A stretch of 64,000 nucleotides of DNA from Cryptomeria japonica (lineage: Eukaryota > Streptophyta > Pinopsida > Cupressales > Cupressaceae): the NCBI RefSeq assembly GCF_030272615.1, contig NC_081414.1, positions 310,063,164 through 310,127,163 on the forward strand. The letters are read 5' to 3'. Both the position numbers and the translations under genes were made by a program. The notes under the pieces were generated by a model, which made no database searches, had not been told where the DNA came from, and saw nothing but the letters and a program-made list of their open reading frames with translations. The number at the start of each line of letters is the position of its first letter. The stretch's first letter is position 1. Below, one piece after another: positions 12,961-25,118 of the stretch.

Positions 12961-15329
12961 TAGTTGCGATATCTATTATTCTTTCCCTTCGGTCGATTTT
13001 GGCTTCCGCTTACTTCTTCTTGGCAATATGGTTTTATTGCCACCAGTAAAAACCGTATGGTGAGTTTTCTTAATTTTTTTTTTTTAAATTATTACCTTTT
13101 TAAGTTAGTTGGTCCTATCCTGCCTACGTCCGAACTGGGTTGTCCCGTCGCCTCCTTTGGTGATATATCTTCAATTTCAACCCATTCACTGGTTCTTGGA
13201 CTAGCTGGCCATCCAATGTTGATAACCTGATTGCTTCGTTTTCCCCAACTTCACGGATTTTATAAGGACTGAGCCATCGGACTTTGAACTTACTTGGTTT
13301 TATATTTCATTTCGCCCATTATACTTTAACACCAATTGGCTTGGGTTGAATTACATATGCCAAATATGTTTATCATGCCACGCTTTCCGACGTTGTTGGG
13401 CTACTTCCGTGGCCCATTGAGCCATCATTCTCCGCTCATCTAACTTGCCCAACGTGTACAACCTTTCCTACAAACTTTCCATATCACCCAGTCTATTCTC
13501 GATGGCTATACGCAAACTCGATACCATAAACTCCATAGGGACGATTGCCTCCTGGCCATACATCATTGAAAAGGTGTCTGCCTGTTGTGACCTTATACAT
13601 GGTTCGATAGGGCCAAAGTATAGACAAAAACTTTTCCTCCCAATCCTCTTGTTCAACGCCACAGGACTTGTATATGACCAAGACCAGTATCTTATTTGTA
13701 GCTTCTGCTTGCCCGTTCGCCCTTGGGTAGTAAGGGCTCGACAAGGAGTCAACAAATTTGAACTCGGTCATCAGAAGTTTAACCACATGGTTCACAAAAT
13801 GTTCTCTATCACTTGTTAGTTGGATCGAGATGCCATACCTGGTAATAATCTGCTCATATATAACCTTGCAGTACTCAAGGCTGAATTATCCGGTAATGTT
13901 CATACTTCAGCACACTTAGTACTCAGTTGCCACCACGATGTACCGACACATCCGCACACGGCTCGCCTTTAATGGCCCTATAAAATCCAATCCCCATCAC
14001 TCAAACAATTCCTGCACACGGGAGGGATATAGAAGCATAAAGTCCCTCTTGAGTGGTTTGCCTACCCTCAGGCAGGTATCACATGCTACAACCCATTCAC
14101 GAGCATCATTGTATAGCGTGGGCCACCATAACCCTACAAGCAACACCTTTCGAGCAGTGGTGTCCGATCCCATGTGATCGCTCGGCGGACCTTCGTGTGC
14201 CTCTCTCAGCGCCCCTGGGATCTCTTCTTCCATTATGCATCTCCTCAACACTTGATCAGGTCCCATCTTATAGAGAAACCCGTTAATCAATTGAAATGTC
14301 CGACTTTTGAGGACCAATTTTCTTCTCTCCCTTGGCAACATGTTCGCTGGGAACCGTGAAGTTGACAAGTATTCCCCAATATTGGTGTACCATGACAATA
14401 GTGCAGCTATTTGAAATAGATGAGCATCGGGAAAGTCGTCATTCGCTCCTTTTGGTGGCTCTCCGGATTTGATCCGTGACATTTGATCAGCAATTACATG
14501 GCTCTTTCTCGGGCGTACAATAATTATAAAGGTGAACTCTTGGAGTAGGAGCAGCCACCTACTGATCCTCCCTTGAACGATGAGTTTATTCACCAAGTAC
14601 ATTAACGCCTAGTGGTCAACATAAAATGTAAATGGAGTTGCCAGTACATAGTGTCGAAATTTCTACATTGTGTAGACCATCCCAAGAACTTCCCTCTCTA
14701 TGGTGCTATAATTCTTTTCTTCTTTTGACAACAATCGACTAGCAAAGTAGATGGGGTGATCTAACCCATGTCCTCCCACTTGTGTCAGTGTAGCATAGAT
14801 ACCATAATTAGAGGCATCCACATGTATGTGGAATTCTCTATCCTAATTTGGGTAGGCCAGGATAGGTGCAACAACCAGCCTTGTCTTAAGTTTCTTGAAG
14901 ATTTCTCCTTGTGTCGTCTCCAATACGTACGGCTCTCCCTTCCGTGTCAATTTATTGAGAGGGTACAAAATCTGGGCAAAGTTCTTGATGAACTTTCGAT
15001 AGTACCCTATGTGTCCCAGAAAGGACTTGACACCTGATACATCCGTTGGGGTACCATCTCAATGATTACCGTCACCTTATTTGGATCTTTTTTCAGTTCG
15101 GCCTTGCACACAATATGGCCGAGTAGCTTCCCTTGAGGCACCATAAACCAACATTTCTTTGGATTTAATGCTAGTCAGGCTCTCCGACATCGTTCCATGC
15201 ATTCCCTTAATGCCACCAAGTGGATGTCTTGTCCACTGTAGATGGACCAATCGTCTAAAAATGCCTTGAAGTTCCCCACAAACATTTTGTCGTAGATGTG
15301 CAAAACTATCCTTTGGAAGGTGGCGAGAG
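12961..15329 (-). pseudogene. T1 pol, C-terminal part: RT fingers-to-thumb, RNase H, integrase
   Basis: Reading right to left, 15329-15150 encodes the RT segment with the FLDDW active site and LNPKKC block. Next come a badly shifted RNase H region, an open frame 14602-13997 with the end of RNase H (SHVIADQMSRI), the integrase zinc finger (CDTCLRVGK) and its preceding helix, then 13795-13493 with the integrase block SPYYPRANGQAEATNK. A GPY/F-type block lies at about 13340-13240. All pieces match T2 pol at 32000-33700. The long C-terminal extension seen in T2 and T3 is not evident. The RT is split from its N-terminal half (18787-19202) by solo LTR S1. Confidence 0.85.
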
Positions 15330-15334
15330 CATTG

Positions 15335-18300
15335 TGTTGGTTGAAAATTTTGTATACTTGGCGAAATATACAAAATTGTGGTTTCAGCCACAGCGTGTGA
15401 GTAAAACTCTCCTAATTGAGGGAAGGCTCCCCCTATCTAACTACAACTTTGAAAATAAAATAGGATGGGACATCAATCTTTCTTCTTCTTTCAAGAAAGA
15501 CAATATCCTTTTCTCTTCACAGAAAAATGATAGCGATTTGATATAAAACAGCAGTAACAACTTTCGAAATGAAATGAGAGAAAGGAAATGAAGTTTCCTG
15601 AAAGTTCAAAGACTTCCGTCACTTCCTTTGGGACGGGACAACAATATCAAGCTCAAAGACTTGATTATGTGAAGTCCTATCTACCCTTTTCTATACTAAT
15701 GCTATCAAGAACAAATTATAATAGCTCAAAGACTGGAATATCTTATTCTTTCCTATATAAAACAATGGGAAGTAGTATAAGCTCAAAGACTCACAGCTAT
15801 TTCTCACAAAATCTACTTTTAAATTCTGTTACGAATAAGTGTAAGAACAAAGTCTTGCAGCTTTTTCCCAATAGAACTTCTTTAACTAAATTAATCTTCA
15901 ATACTTGCAGCTCAAAGACTGCAAATCAGATTCGATTAAGTTCTAAAAGACACATTTGCAAGAAAGGAAATATGGAACACAAACTCAAGAATGTAGCACA
16001 AAGATTCAAAGCTTGAGCAATTTTCTTCTATTCCTTTCAATTCTTCAAATTACACATAAAAGCTCAAAGACTTCTTTGCTGCAAATTTGGCAGAGTTTTT
16101 GCTTGCTTTCAAAAAGATAAAGATTACAATAGACCCCTCAGGTATTTATAGAAGAGGAGCCTTGAGAAAAAGGTGGGAGGATCCTAACTAACTTGAGAGA
16201 TTCTCTCAACCACCAAGACTTATTCAATAACTAACTATGACTTATTCCAACTACAGTCCTCATTGAACACAACTTGTAGTTGCTTTACAAATAATTACAA
16301 AAGTGCAAGTAATGAGTTAACTTGCAATTACAAAGTTTTTTGTTTTTTTTACATGCAACTTGTCAAAACAAAATTACAAATGCATAACTAAAACTATTCC
16401 ATGTGTCTAAAGACGCGACTCTAACTGCATCATCCTTTGTCTGTGATGATCTTCATGTCGCTTCAGGATGCTAGAACTTGAAGTATTCTGGATTGGGAAA
16501 GACATCTTGAACCAGAACGGGAACTTGCATCCTTGTCTTCTTGCTTGGGGTAGTACTATCTTTTTCAGGAGGGAAAGGGTTGCCTTCCTCTTTTCATGTC
16601 ATGACCATCTTTGTCTTGAAAGCATTTTATGCTCTCAACCATGAATTGTTGTTGTATCTCTTCTTTGTATCATCCTCCACTCTTGAAATCTTCTTGCAAA
16701 ATAAGGCCCATGCCTTAATCCATTGATTTGGTAGATCCTGTGTGCAAACCGGACTGACAAGAGAAGAGATAAATTGATTCAAAGATGGGCTCACAAGTGA
16801 ATTTCAGGTTTTGGAAGCCGCATTACATGTGTGGGGAAAACAATAGCATTAACTTGCAATTGCGGGGAACAAACATGCAACTTCATATGTGTAATGGGTA
16901 ACTACAAGTTTGCACTTGTAATTGGACCTTTAAAACTCATTTTCCAAGTGTTTTTTTGAGTGCATTTTGGACCAGTTTCGGGTTATGGATGGTTGACTGC
17001 AGGTAGACTTTAAATGGGGAAAATGAATGAAGGTGTGAAATGAGTGGATGAAATGGTGGGAAAGGTATTTACGAATGATGGCAATGAAGCTTATGACCAA
17101 AAACAACAAGTGCGGATGGTTGTGAATGGATTTTTGAAGAACTTTTCCATGTTGATCATATGAAAAATGGGAAGAACTTTTACTTGTAATCAAGTTTTAA
17201 AAACCCGATTTTGAAAGGATGAATATTTTCCAATTTAGAAACTTAAGAGTTTCACCAAAAGATGATTAAAATATTCCAGCCAAAGGGGAAGATCAATGCA
17301 ATTCGCAAATTGCTTTGCAAACTTGGAACAAAGGGGAAAATCTCTCACAAAACCGATTTTAGGCAAGAACAAAACAAAACATATAACTATCATCAAAAGA
17401 AAGAATCTCTTATAGAAAAAAGAAGATTCAAACCCTAGCCACGTTTTTAAAAAAAAAATGCCATATATATCAAAATGCCCATTAAAAGCATGAAGAATCG
17501 GTCAAGTAAAGCACCCAACCTCCATGCCTAGGCAAGACAAGCCAAAACGATTTAGGAAAGAGAAGATTCGTGGCACTTGAAAGAGGCAAATCGTGGTATT
17601 TTTCAAAAACGTTTTTTCTGTTAAAACACCATAAAACCAGCGATAATGTCTTCCAAATGGCATGAAGAGAGTTGGAAAATGCATGAAAATAGCAAAGAAT
17701 CCAAAACGCCTTCCTCCTCCTAAGATTTCTCCACAAAAACCGGTGGAAATTGTCAACAAAATCCTCCAATATTGCTGGTCGGGTTTTTGGGAAAGAATAA
17801 CAAGTTTCATTTTATATGTAATAGTGAAAATCGGATTTTAATTCCCATATTACAAGTTTAAAATGTTCCTTTTCTCTCAACAAGGCAAAATCGGGTTTTA
17901 AAAATCCAATTGCAAGTTTAAAAAATCCTCAATTTACACTCTATGGAGAAAATCGGGTTTTTTGGGCACAATAGCAAGTTTAAAATTGTCACTTTATTCC
18001 ATTTCTAGGCAAAATCGGGTTTTGGAGAGAGATGTGCAAGTTACAAATTACTTGTAAAGGGAAAATAAAATCCCTACAACAAGTTTTAATAACTTAACAC
18101 ATGTAATAAGGGTTTAAAATCCCTATTACAAGCAAAAGACATTAAAATAGGGGTTTTAGAAAAGAATTACAAGTTATTTATAAATATGAAATTTAAAATT
18201 AACTTGTAACTTATCCAAAAAATCCCTATTATGACTTAAAAAGCCAAAAAGCATCAAGGGGGAAATAAAAAGTAAGTTACAAGTTCTTTTTTCAATAAAG

Positions 18301-18781
18301 TGCACTTGTAATTAGTCAAAAATTTCCCTACAAAGACCAAAACAAAGGAAATCATTAAAATTTGCAATTCAAGGAAAATTTCCCACCTATAGTCAGGGAG
18401 AAAAAACCCGAAATGAAGGAAAGACATAGCAAACGAACCCAGAATGCAACGAAATTTGAAATGTGGTTCGAGAATGGACTGAGGATTAAGCCTGTCCAAG
18501 GATTAGGCGAAATTCTGCCTCAAGAAGCATGGCATAGAGTAAAATCTTCAACCTGCAATGACTGTTTTGAAACCCGAAATTGCACAGAAAGCTAGGAAAA
18601 GGAAGACCAAAACTCACCCAAACTTGGACAATGATGGCAAAGACACCCGCCAATGATTTCACACTAACAAATGTGAGTTTTCTACCTCGTAAAACATGCA
18701 TTGGAGACGAAAATGACACTTTTAAAAGCAAAAATTTGTAGGGGTTGTCACATTTTTTAGAATCCAAAAATGAGGACAACA
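15335..18781 (-). mobile_element. Solo LTR S1 (3447 bp) inserted in T1 RT
   Basis: Begins TGTTGG and ends GACAACA, flanked by a perfect 5-bp duplication CATTG (15330-15334 and 18782-18786). Removing it and one CATTG rejoins the T1 RT where T2 is continuous, which proves the insertion limits. No internal coding region, primer site or second LTR copy is visible, so a solo LTR is the simplest reading. A TATA box on the minus strand (16143-16150) gives its orientation: U3 is about 16150-18781 and R-U5 about 15335-16115. It contains two repeat themes: AGCTCAAAGACT at about six places in 15600-16075 and AAAATCGGGTTTT with GCAAGTTT in 17820-18060. Confidence 0.88.
16143..16150 (-). promoter_or_regulatory. 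TATA box of solo LTR S1
   Basis: Minus strand reads CTATAAATACC, the plant TATA consensus. It sits about four fifths of the way through the LTR in the minus orientation, as expected for the U3/R boundary. Confidence 0.6.
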
Positions 18782-18786
18782 CATTG

Positions 18787-19202
18787 CACAACCCAAACGG
18801 CCTTCAGTTGTAAGCATATACACCATACTTGACCACAAATGTGGTCTTCAGCTTATCTTCCTCCGCAATAGAAATTTGGTTGTACCCTGAAAACCCATCT
18901 AGAAAGGAGTACATTTCATGTTCGGCCACTTCCTTGAGGCTACTGTTCGTGAAGGGTATCGGAAATGGGTCCTTGATGGTGACAACGTTCAGACATCGAA
19001 AATCCACACAAATGCGAATTTGATTTGCCTCCTTTAATGATATCACAATAGGTGAGACCCACTCGTCTCCACCCTGAAATATGATGCCTGCTTCCCGCAT
19101 CCATTCAATCTCATCATTCACTCTCGTTGCATAATTCTTATTCAGTACTATCTCTTCCACACCTGTTGGGCTCCTAGTACTAGTGGAATCCAATGGACGC
19201 AT
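18787..19202 (-). pseudogene. T1 reverse transcriptase, N-terminal half
   Basis: Encodes the RT blocks WVSPIVISLK, IRICVDFRCLNVVTIKDPF and FLDGFSGYNQISIAEEDK, ending VVKYGVYAYN just before S1. These are RT motifs 1 to 3 of a Ty3-type enzyme, and their closest relative in this window is T2 at 33712-34130. The other half, with the catalytic DD, is at 15150-15329. Confidence 0.88.
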
Positions 19203-20302
19203 AGTTCCAGGGGAACCCCCTTCAAGTCCTTATAGGTCCAAGCAAACACATCCTTATACTCCATAAAAATCTTGAAGGTTGTTGCCTTCAGCACGGGATT
19301 CCAATCATCACCGACTAGAATACTCTTTAGGCTTGCTTCATCCCCCAAGTTTGTCTCCTTAAGTGTAGGGTTCTCGTACCATATGGGTTTGTTCTTTTCA
19401 AATTGGTGTGTCGGAGTCTCATTAACTCGAGCCACCCCTTCCTTATACTCCCCATATACAGGCGGAAACATGTCCTCCCCCGATTCTTCTTCTATCTGCA
19501 ACATGTTGCATTCAGGATGGAAGAGCTCGCAATCCTCCATCTGCCAATGGAAGAGCCCGTTCAGCAAGCCCACCTCATCTTCCAAGCAGCCTTCCAACTC
19601 CAGAACGCCCTCATCGTTCGGCTCCATCTGCTGCCTTCCTTCATCTACTCCAGGAGACTCCCCCTCCGACTTGGATCCCGAGGATTATGCCAACTCCTCG
19701 CTCACCATTTGTGTACGCAAGTCAATAACAAATTTCCGCCCTCCACTCTCCATCGATAGCATATTTCGCTTCCAATTATGGTTTACTTTAGCTGTGATGA
19801 ACCATCCCCTCCCAAGGATTGCATCATAGCATTTCTTCTTTACGGGAATTACTACAAAATCCGAATTGAAGGGTTGTGTACCAATAGTTACCCATTATGC
19901 CAGTAAGGTTCCGATTGGCTTGATGTCGTGTTGGTCGGCCCCCACAAGATTGAATGTTGATGGCCACAGCATCGACTTCCCCAATTTCTTCCACGTCTCC
20001 TCTGGTAGCACGTTCACTCCTGATCCTCCATTTACAATGGTGTCGGTGAGGATTGTGCCCAATATACCCATTTCCACTACTGTTGGGTGTCTTCCACTAT
20101 TCACCGCTGGTAACATTGGGTCGGTCGAAGGGCTAACAGGGATCTTTGTGTGGAGTGCAGCCATACGAATAGGCACATCTATGGTGCTAGTGATAGCCAC
20201 CTTCAGTCGTGGCATAGTCCCCAGAAGGTCTTTAATCTTAATTGGCACTTCTGTCTGCAACACTTGTCTCAGGACATTTTGCTTGGACTCCACATGTAGC
20301 AA
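19203..20302 (-). pseudogene. T1 protease and protease-RT linker
   Basis: The 20302-19895 frame holds the protease core: the active-site block TIVNGGSGVNVLPEETW, then LVGADQH. In T2 the same position is DGGSG, so the catalytic Asp is Asn here and the protease would be inactive. The 19627-19148 frame holds the linker with NGLFHWQMEDCELFHPEC and KDVFAWTYKDLKG, which leads into RT. Stops and shifts separate the frames. Order and content are as in T2. Confidence 0.82.
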
Positions 20303-20309
20303 AGTACGG

Positions 20310-21562
20310 GTAGTGTCATTTGTTTCCCTTCACTCCATCAATTCCCTCTCAATGTCGGCCTTAGCTTCTCGTACTCTCTCCTTTTTCCGTACGGGGATCT
20401 AGGTACGTAACTTTCTTCACTTGTGCTCTTGTGATTGTCAACATCCCTTCCTCGTTTCTCCTGTCGATAGTCAACAGGTTTACTCCCAATTTTGGACACT
20501 CCGCATCCTTGTGGTCGCCAGGACCACACCATCTACACAAGTGCTAAGAACTTTCCCTCTTCGGACAATCCCTGGCAAAGTGTCCCCATTCGTTGCATGC
20601 TCGACATTGGATCATTGGTTGGCCTTTGGCATCGTACTATACCTGGCAGCTGTTATTATTGTTTTTTCCACCCTTCTGATTGTTTCGGTAGCCACTAGAT
20701 GATGCAGTTGTATTGGCCAAGTGGCCGCTGCCGCAGTTGTTGATGGTTGCTCCTGCGTGAGGAGCACTTGTGCACCTTTGGCCTTCATGTTGTATGGGCA
20801 CTCCTTGGTGGAGTGTCCCAATACCTGAAAAAATGTCACAGAAGGCCTTTTTAGGACACGTGCCTTTAGTGTGACCTTCTTCCTTACAGTCCACACACCA
20901 TAATTCCCCTTCACTTTTGCTGCTACTCCCCTTCATAGCCTTAAATTCTTTCATCATTTGGTGCATGTCCTTCTGCAATGCTTGCACCTTCTTGGTTGCT
21001 TCCTCATCGCTACTGCTTCCTGTCAACGAAGAATCATCATCCGATCGATTCTTTTCCCGTGACGTCTTGTCTTCACTTTCTATATCCATTGCTCTGTTGT
21101 AAGCATCCTCATATGCTGTTGGGGGAATCACATTCATCTGATTTCTTAAAGAAGATTTCAATCCTTCCACAAACCAGTGTCGTTTCAGTCCGTTTGTCGG
21201 TTGATTCTCCATTTTCCCAAGTAGCTCCTTGAGCTGCTAATTGTATGTTCTCACACTCTCATGCTTGCTCTGCTTTGTACTGTAGATTTCTACTACAATT
21301 TTGTTATCATCCCGAAGCATATTGAACTCTACTTGAAATACTTTCTTTAGGTCAGGCTATGTGTCGACCTTGGTTCTATCTACTTTCGAGAACCAGTCTC
21401 TTGCCACTCCCCGTAGGGTTGCGGGGAATTGTACCACCCGCTCATCCTAGTTGGTTTTCCCATTGGCCGACCAGATTGTTTCACACGTCCTGCAGTGTCG
21501 TACGAGGTCCTCCATTCCATCCCCTGTGAACTTTGGCAACTTCTAATTCTTCGACATTATGG
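20310..21562 (-). pseudogene. T1 gag with several zinc knuckles
   Basis: Start lies near 21562 (a short MSKN peptide, an early stop, then KLPKF, as in T2 gag). Capsid blocks include RHWFVEGLKSSLRNQM and AYNRAMDIESEDKTS (21212-21040). A first CCHC knuckle CVDCKEEGHTKGTC lies near 20880, and a further CRACNEWGHFARDC near 20590 is in another frame. A poly-Ser/acidic linker separates capsid and knuckles. Many stops and shifts mean it is dead. Confidence 0.8.
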
Positions 21563-23239
21563 TGGTTCCCTATTGTGTACTTGGTCCGGTTGGAATTGCT
21601 CCTTGTGACCTGCTCTGTGTACTTGGTCTGGTTGGAATTGCTCCCAAGTTCGGTGCACAGGACCCAAACAGAACGTTTTGACTACGATGCCCTGGTGTCC
21701 TCCCGATACTCTCAACCGCTCCCATATGTTGGACACAAGATACCACTGAGAGGGGGGTGAATCAGTGGTTTTCAATTTCTTAACCCTTAATCTTCTAAGT
21801 ATGTGTACTGGTTAACATCCTAATACCTAGTGGGCCTATTGGTAAGATAAATCAAGACAATGCAATGCAAGCCTACACAAGGGCACATCACATAACACTA
21901 GTATATACAAGGAAAACCCAAGATGGGAAAAACCTCAGTGAGAAATGTTGTTGGAGTCTACTGCTCCAATCCAACTTCACAATAAAATCAATGTATTACA
22001 ATTTTTAGGGCACCAACCCCTGCTGATTATGGGCACCAACCCAAAGGAGCTACAACCCCTACACCGAGCACCAACTCAGTGACCACAATACATGATATCA
22101 TAACAAAAGTAACAACCTGGTTATAAAGAAGTTCTATAACCACTAATGATTTAGTTCTTTGCCGGTTTCCCTTCTCATCAACTTTACCAGTAGTGTGTTC
22201 ATAAAGCGCCATGTATCACTTGATCCTTATTTGAATGAGTTAGGTTCATTGTATCTGGACATGTTGATGTGGCACATCTTGAATGGGTTGAGGATGACTA
22301 GGATGCCACCTCAACTTGCCTTATAGATCATCACAAAGTGTTTGTAATGGGGCATTATCTCTTGATACTCAACATTATTCAACTTGCCCAATATGATGAA
22401 GATAGTAAGAAATATTCCCAAATTACATCATCTTTGTGATCAAGTTTTCTAACTTTAACTCTTTTGAAAGTATCTACTCAAGAGATACATTCCTTCATTT
22501 CGCTTTTCATTCGCATCATGTTTGGGAATCTTGGACTAGTTTTCTCCTTTGTATTGCAATGTTGAAAATGCAAGGTGTAAGTGTGACCCTCGTTTTCTTC
22601 TTCTTGATGATACTTGATCTAGTCCTTATGATGTCGATGCTTGATGTAGAACCCCCTACTCACAATGTTCTATACCTTGTTCTCTTGTAATAAATCATGC
22701 TTCGACTTGAGTTCCTTGTCATCATGTAATTCTTGACTAACTTGTTGTACTGGCAATGATTCTTGGATTCCCTGAGGAAATTCAAGATAGTCTTTTGTCC
22801 CTTCCTTGTGATGATGAATCATCATTCTTTACTTGAATAGCTTGCCTTGATCATTTTGTAGAGTCCTGATGAAGTATGAGTCTTGATGTTGTCTTACACC
22901 ACCATGAAGCAAAGTCCTTAGTGTTGATCATTGTTGTTGTTGCAAAGCCTTTCCATGTTATGAAATTCCCTCTCGATGCAGTATTGTCTTGATCTCCTAT
23001 TCACACCCTCGAAATATTCCTGGCTGAGTCCTTCATTTGATTCGCCTCCTTGGATTACTTGATCTCCAACACAAGTTGTGAAATATAACCTTGCTACCTC
23101 ATTGAATGCCTTGATATTGAATTATTATTTCCTCCCTTTTGCCTATCAACATTTGTGTTGACACCTCCTTCTTGATGAGATGTAAACCTCATGCCTGACC
23201 TGATATGTGCTGATATTATCCTTGCATTGGTGGATTCTT
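21563..23239. repeat. T1 leader and LTR-like sequence, limits uncertain
   Basis: 21563-21726 looks like the gag leader of T1; a GTGTACTTGGTC-GGTTGGAATTGCTCC block is repeated twice. From 21727 (TGTTGGACACAAG) an LTR-like stretch begins, with a CACTGAGAGGGGGGTGAATCAGTG palindrome-like segment and a GGAAAACCCAAGATGGGAAAAACC block of the sort seen in R-U5 regions of plant LTRs. It could be the 5' LTR of T1 or another insertion; no partner LTR is present. The rest of the stretch has no gene that I recognise. Confidence 0.35.
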
Positions 23240-23454
23240 TGTAATGTCCCTACTAGTTAGAGATCATTGTCCTACAAAACAGATTGTTACAACACAACAA
23301 AAATATATATACATAACTAATCTAATTTGCAATTAAAGTTCAATTACTTAATTAACACTACTTTGAATTCTTCAAAATAAAAAGGATACGAATGTCATAC
23401 GAAGATATGTCCTTAGGCAGCTGTGAAGCTCGTCTTCTTGGAACCCATCTTGAT

Positions 23455-24070
23455 TCCAAGCCATCCAGGAAATCGAAGGTGAATTCAATTCCTGTCTTGG
23501 ATGTAACTTCTTACACCCAAGCCATCCAGGAAATCGAAGGTGAATTCGATTCCTGTCTTGGATGTAACTTCTTACACCCAAGCCATCCAGGAAATCAAAC
23601 ATTAATTCGATTCCTGTCTTGGATGTAACTTCTTACACCCAAGCCATCCAGGAAATCGAAGGTTAATTCGATTCCTGTCTTGGATGTAACTTCTTACATC
23701 CAAAACATCCAAGAAATCGAAGGTTAATTCGATTCCTATCTTGGATGTAACTTCTTACACCCAAGCCATCCAGGAAATCGAAGATTAATTCGATTCCTGT
23801 CTTGGGTGTAACTTCTTACACCCAAGCCATCCAGGAAATCAAAGGTTAATTCGATTCCTGTCTTGGGTGTAATTTCTTACACCCAAGCCATCCAAGAAAT
23901 CAAAGGTTAATTCGATTCCTGTCTTGGGTGTAATTTCTTACACCCAAGCCATCCAAGGAAGACCATATGTCAATTCCTTGCCTTGGATGATGCATCTCAT
24001 CATCCAAGTCCATCAAAGGGGACTGGCCAGATCCGTCTCTTCTTGGATGAACTTAATCAACCAAGCCATA
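23455..24070. repeat. ~61-bp palindromic tandem array in S2
   Basis: Eight regular units start near 23458, 23518, 23579, 23640, 23701, 23762, 23822 and 23883, then degenerate copies run to about 24070. Each unit contains two inverted repeats: CATCCAGGAAATCGAA facing TTCGATTCCTG-TTGGATG, and CTTGGGTGTAA facing TTACACCCAAG with a 4-nt loop. The frames read through it (23372-23628) are artefacts of the period. Confidence 0.9.
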
Positions 24071-24944
24071 TATATGCATATAGATATTCAGTATATACTG
24101 CCTACCAGGGATTATCATAATCCCTCCATTAGGCTAAGGTAATTTCTTCCCTATATCCTCCATCATATAATCACATTAATATTACATTTTATAATTCATT
24201 ATTGTTTTCCATTCCATAATTTACATCTTCATTTACATATTCTTTAATCTTTCTAATGATCCTAAATATACATACATATTCTACATAGATTCCTATCTTT
24301 ATTGCTACATTCATATAAGTAATCATTAGAGATATATGTATTCATAAAAATGCATTAATATATATGTGTGTGTGTGGCACACATGTCCACACACATATAC
24401 ACCTTAAGACTTCTTAACCCCTCTTACCTGTACACAGATTGCAGCCTGCGGTTGGAGTTCGCACTATAGATGTCGCCTGCAGATTGGGAGGCATACCACA
24501 AAGAACACAAATGTTACTTCTTGTAACTTGATAACAATTCTGATATGATCTTATCAATGGTGATCTCACTAGATGCATTTGATTCCTTCCCTTTATATCT
24601 CTCAATTTGAGGGAGAGGTCACACCTCTTCATCATGTATGCCCTTGGCAAGAGACAGACCCTTTCACCATTATCACCCTTTGAAAGAGTGCAACTCTTCA
24701 TTATTTCTACCATTTGAAAGGGACACAACCTTTCATAATCAAATCTGCACTTATTATTTAAATCAGATCTGCACTTCTCATTACCAAATTATCCCCCCTT
24801 CAAATGAGGTTTTCTTCTCCCTTTTATATATCATTGTTGAGGGAGTCACAACTTTTCCTTTCATGTCTTTTGACTTTTCATTAACTTAATTAATTTTTAA
24901 TTAATCATATTTAATTATATCATTTTATATTTTAATTTTATTAT

Positions 24945-25113
24945 TATCATTTATTATTAAATTCTATTTCAATGTGGGGATATTATTATAATTTATTATT
25001 AAATTCTATTTCAAAGTGGGGATATTATTATCATTTATTATTAAATTCTATTTCAAAGTGGGGATGTTATTATCATTTATTATTAAATTCTATTTCAAAG
25101 TGGGGATATTACA
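24945..25113. repeat. Four ~52-bp tandem copies of the S2 terminus
   Basis: The block TTATTAAATTCTATTTCAA-GTGGGGAT-TTA is repeated four times; the last copy supplies the very end of the LTR. The first copy differs by ATG for AAG and one copy has GTTATT for ATTATT. Confidence 0.85.
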
Positions 25114-25118
25114 TTCTT

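Larger units (their letters stand above)
23240..25113 (+). mobile_element. Solo LTR S2 (1874 bp)
   Basis: Begins TGTAATGTCCC and ends GGGGATATTACA, a near-perfect terminal inverted repeat, and is flanked by a perfect 5-bp duplication TTCTT (23235-23239 and 25114-25118). It has no internal gene region. The termini match the LTR family at 405-416, 7412-7423 and 8766. It carries a long palindromic tandem array and a fourfold terminal repeat, listed separately. Orientation is ambiguous because the ends are symmetric. Confidence 0.88.

Noticed and set aside
19272-19829. 185-codon plus-strand frame opposite T1 protease-RT linker
   Set aside because: Antisense shadow; the minus strand has the recognisable retroelement blocks.
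23455-23960. Regular repeat spacing resembling a CRISPR array
   Set aside because: The DNA is plant nuclear, the whole 61-bp unit repeats with no unique spacers, and it lies inside a solo LTR.
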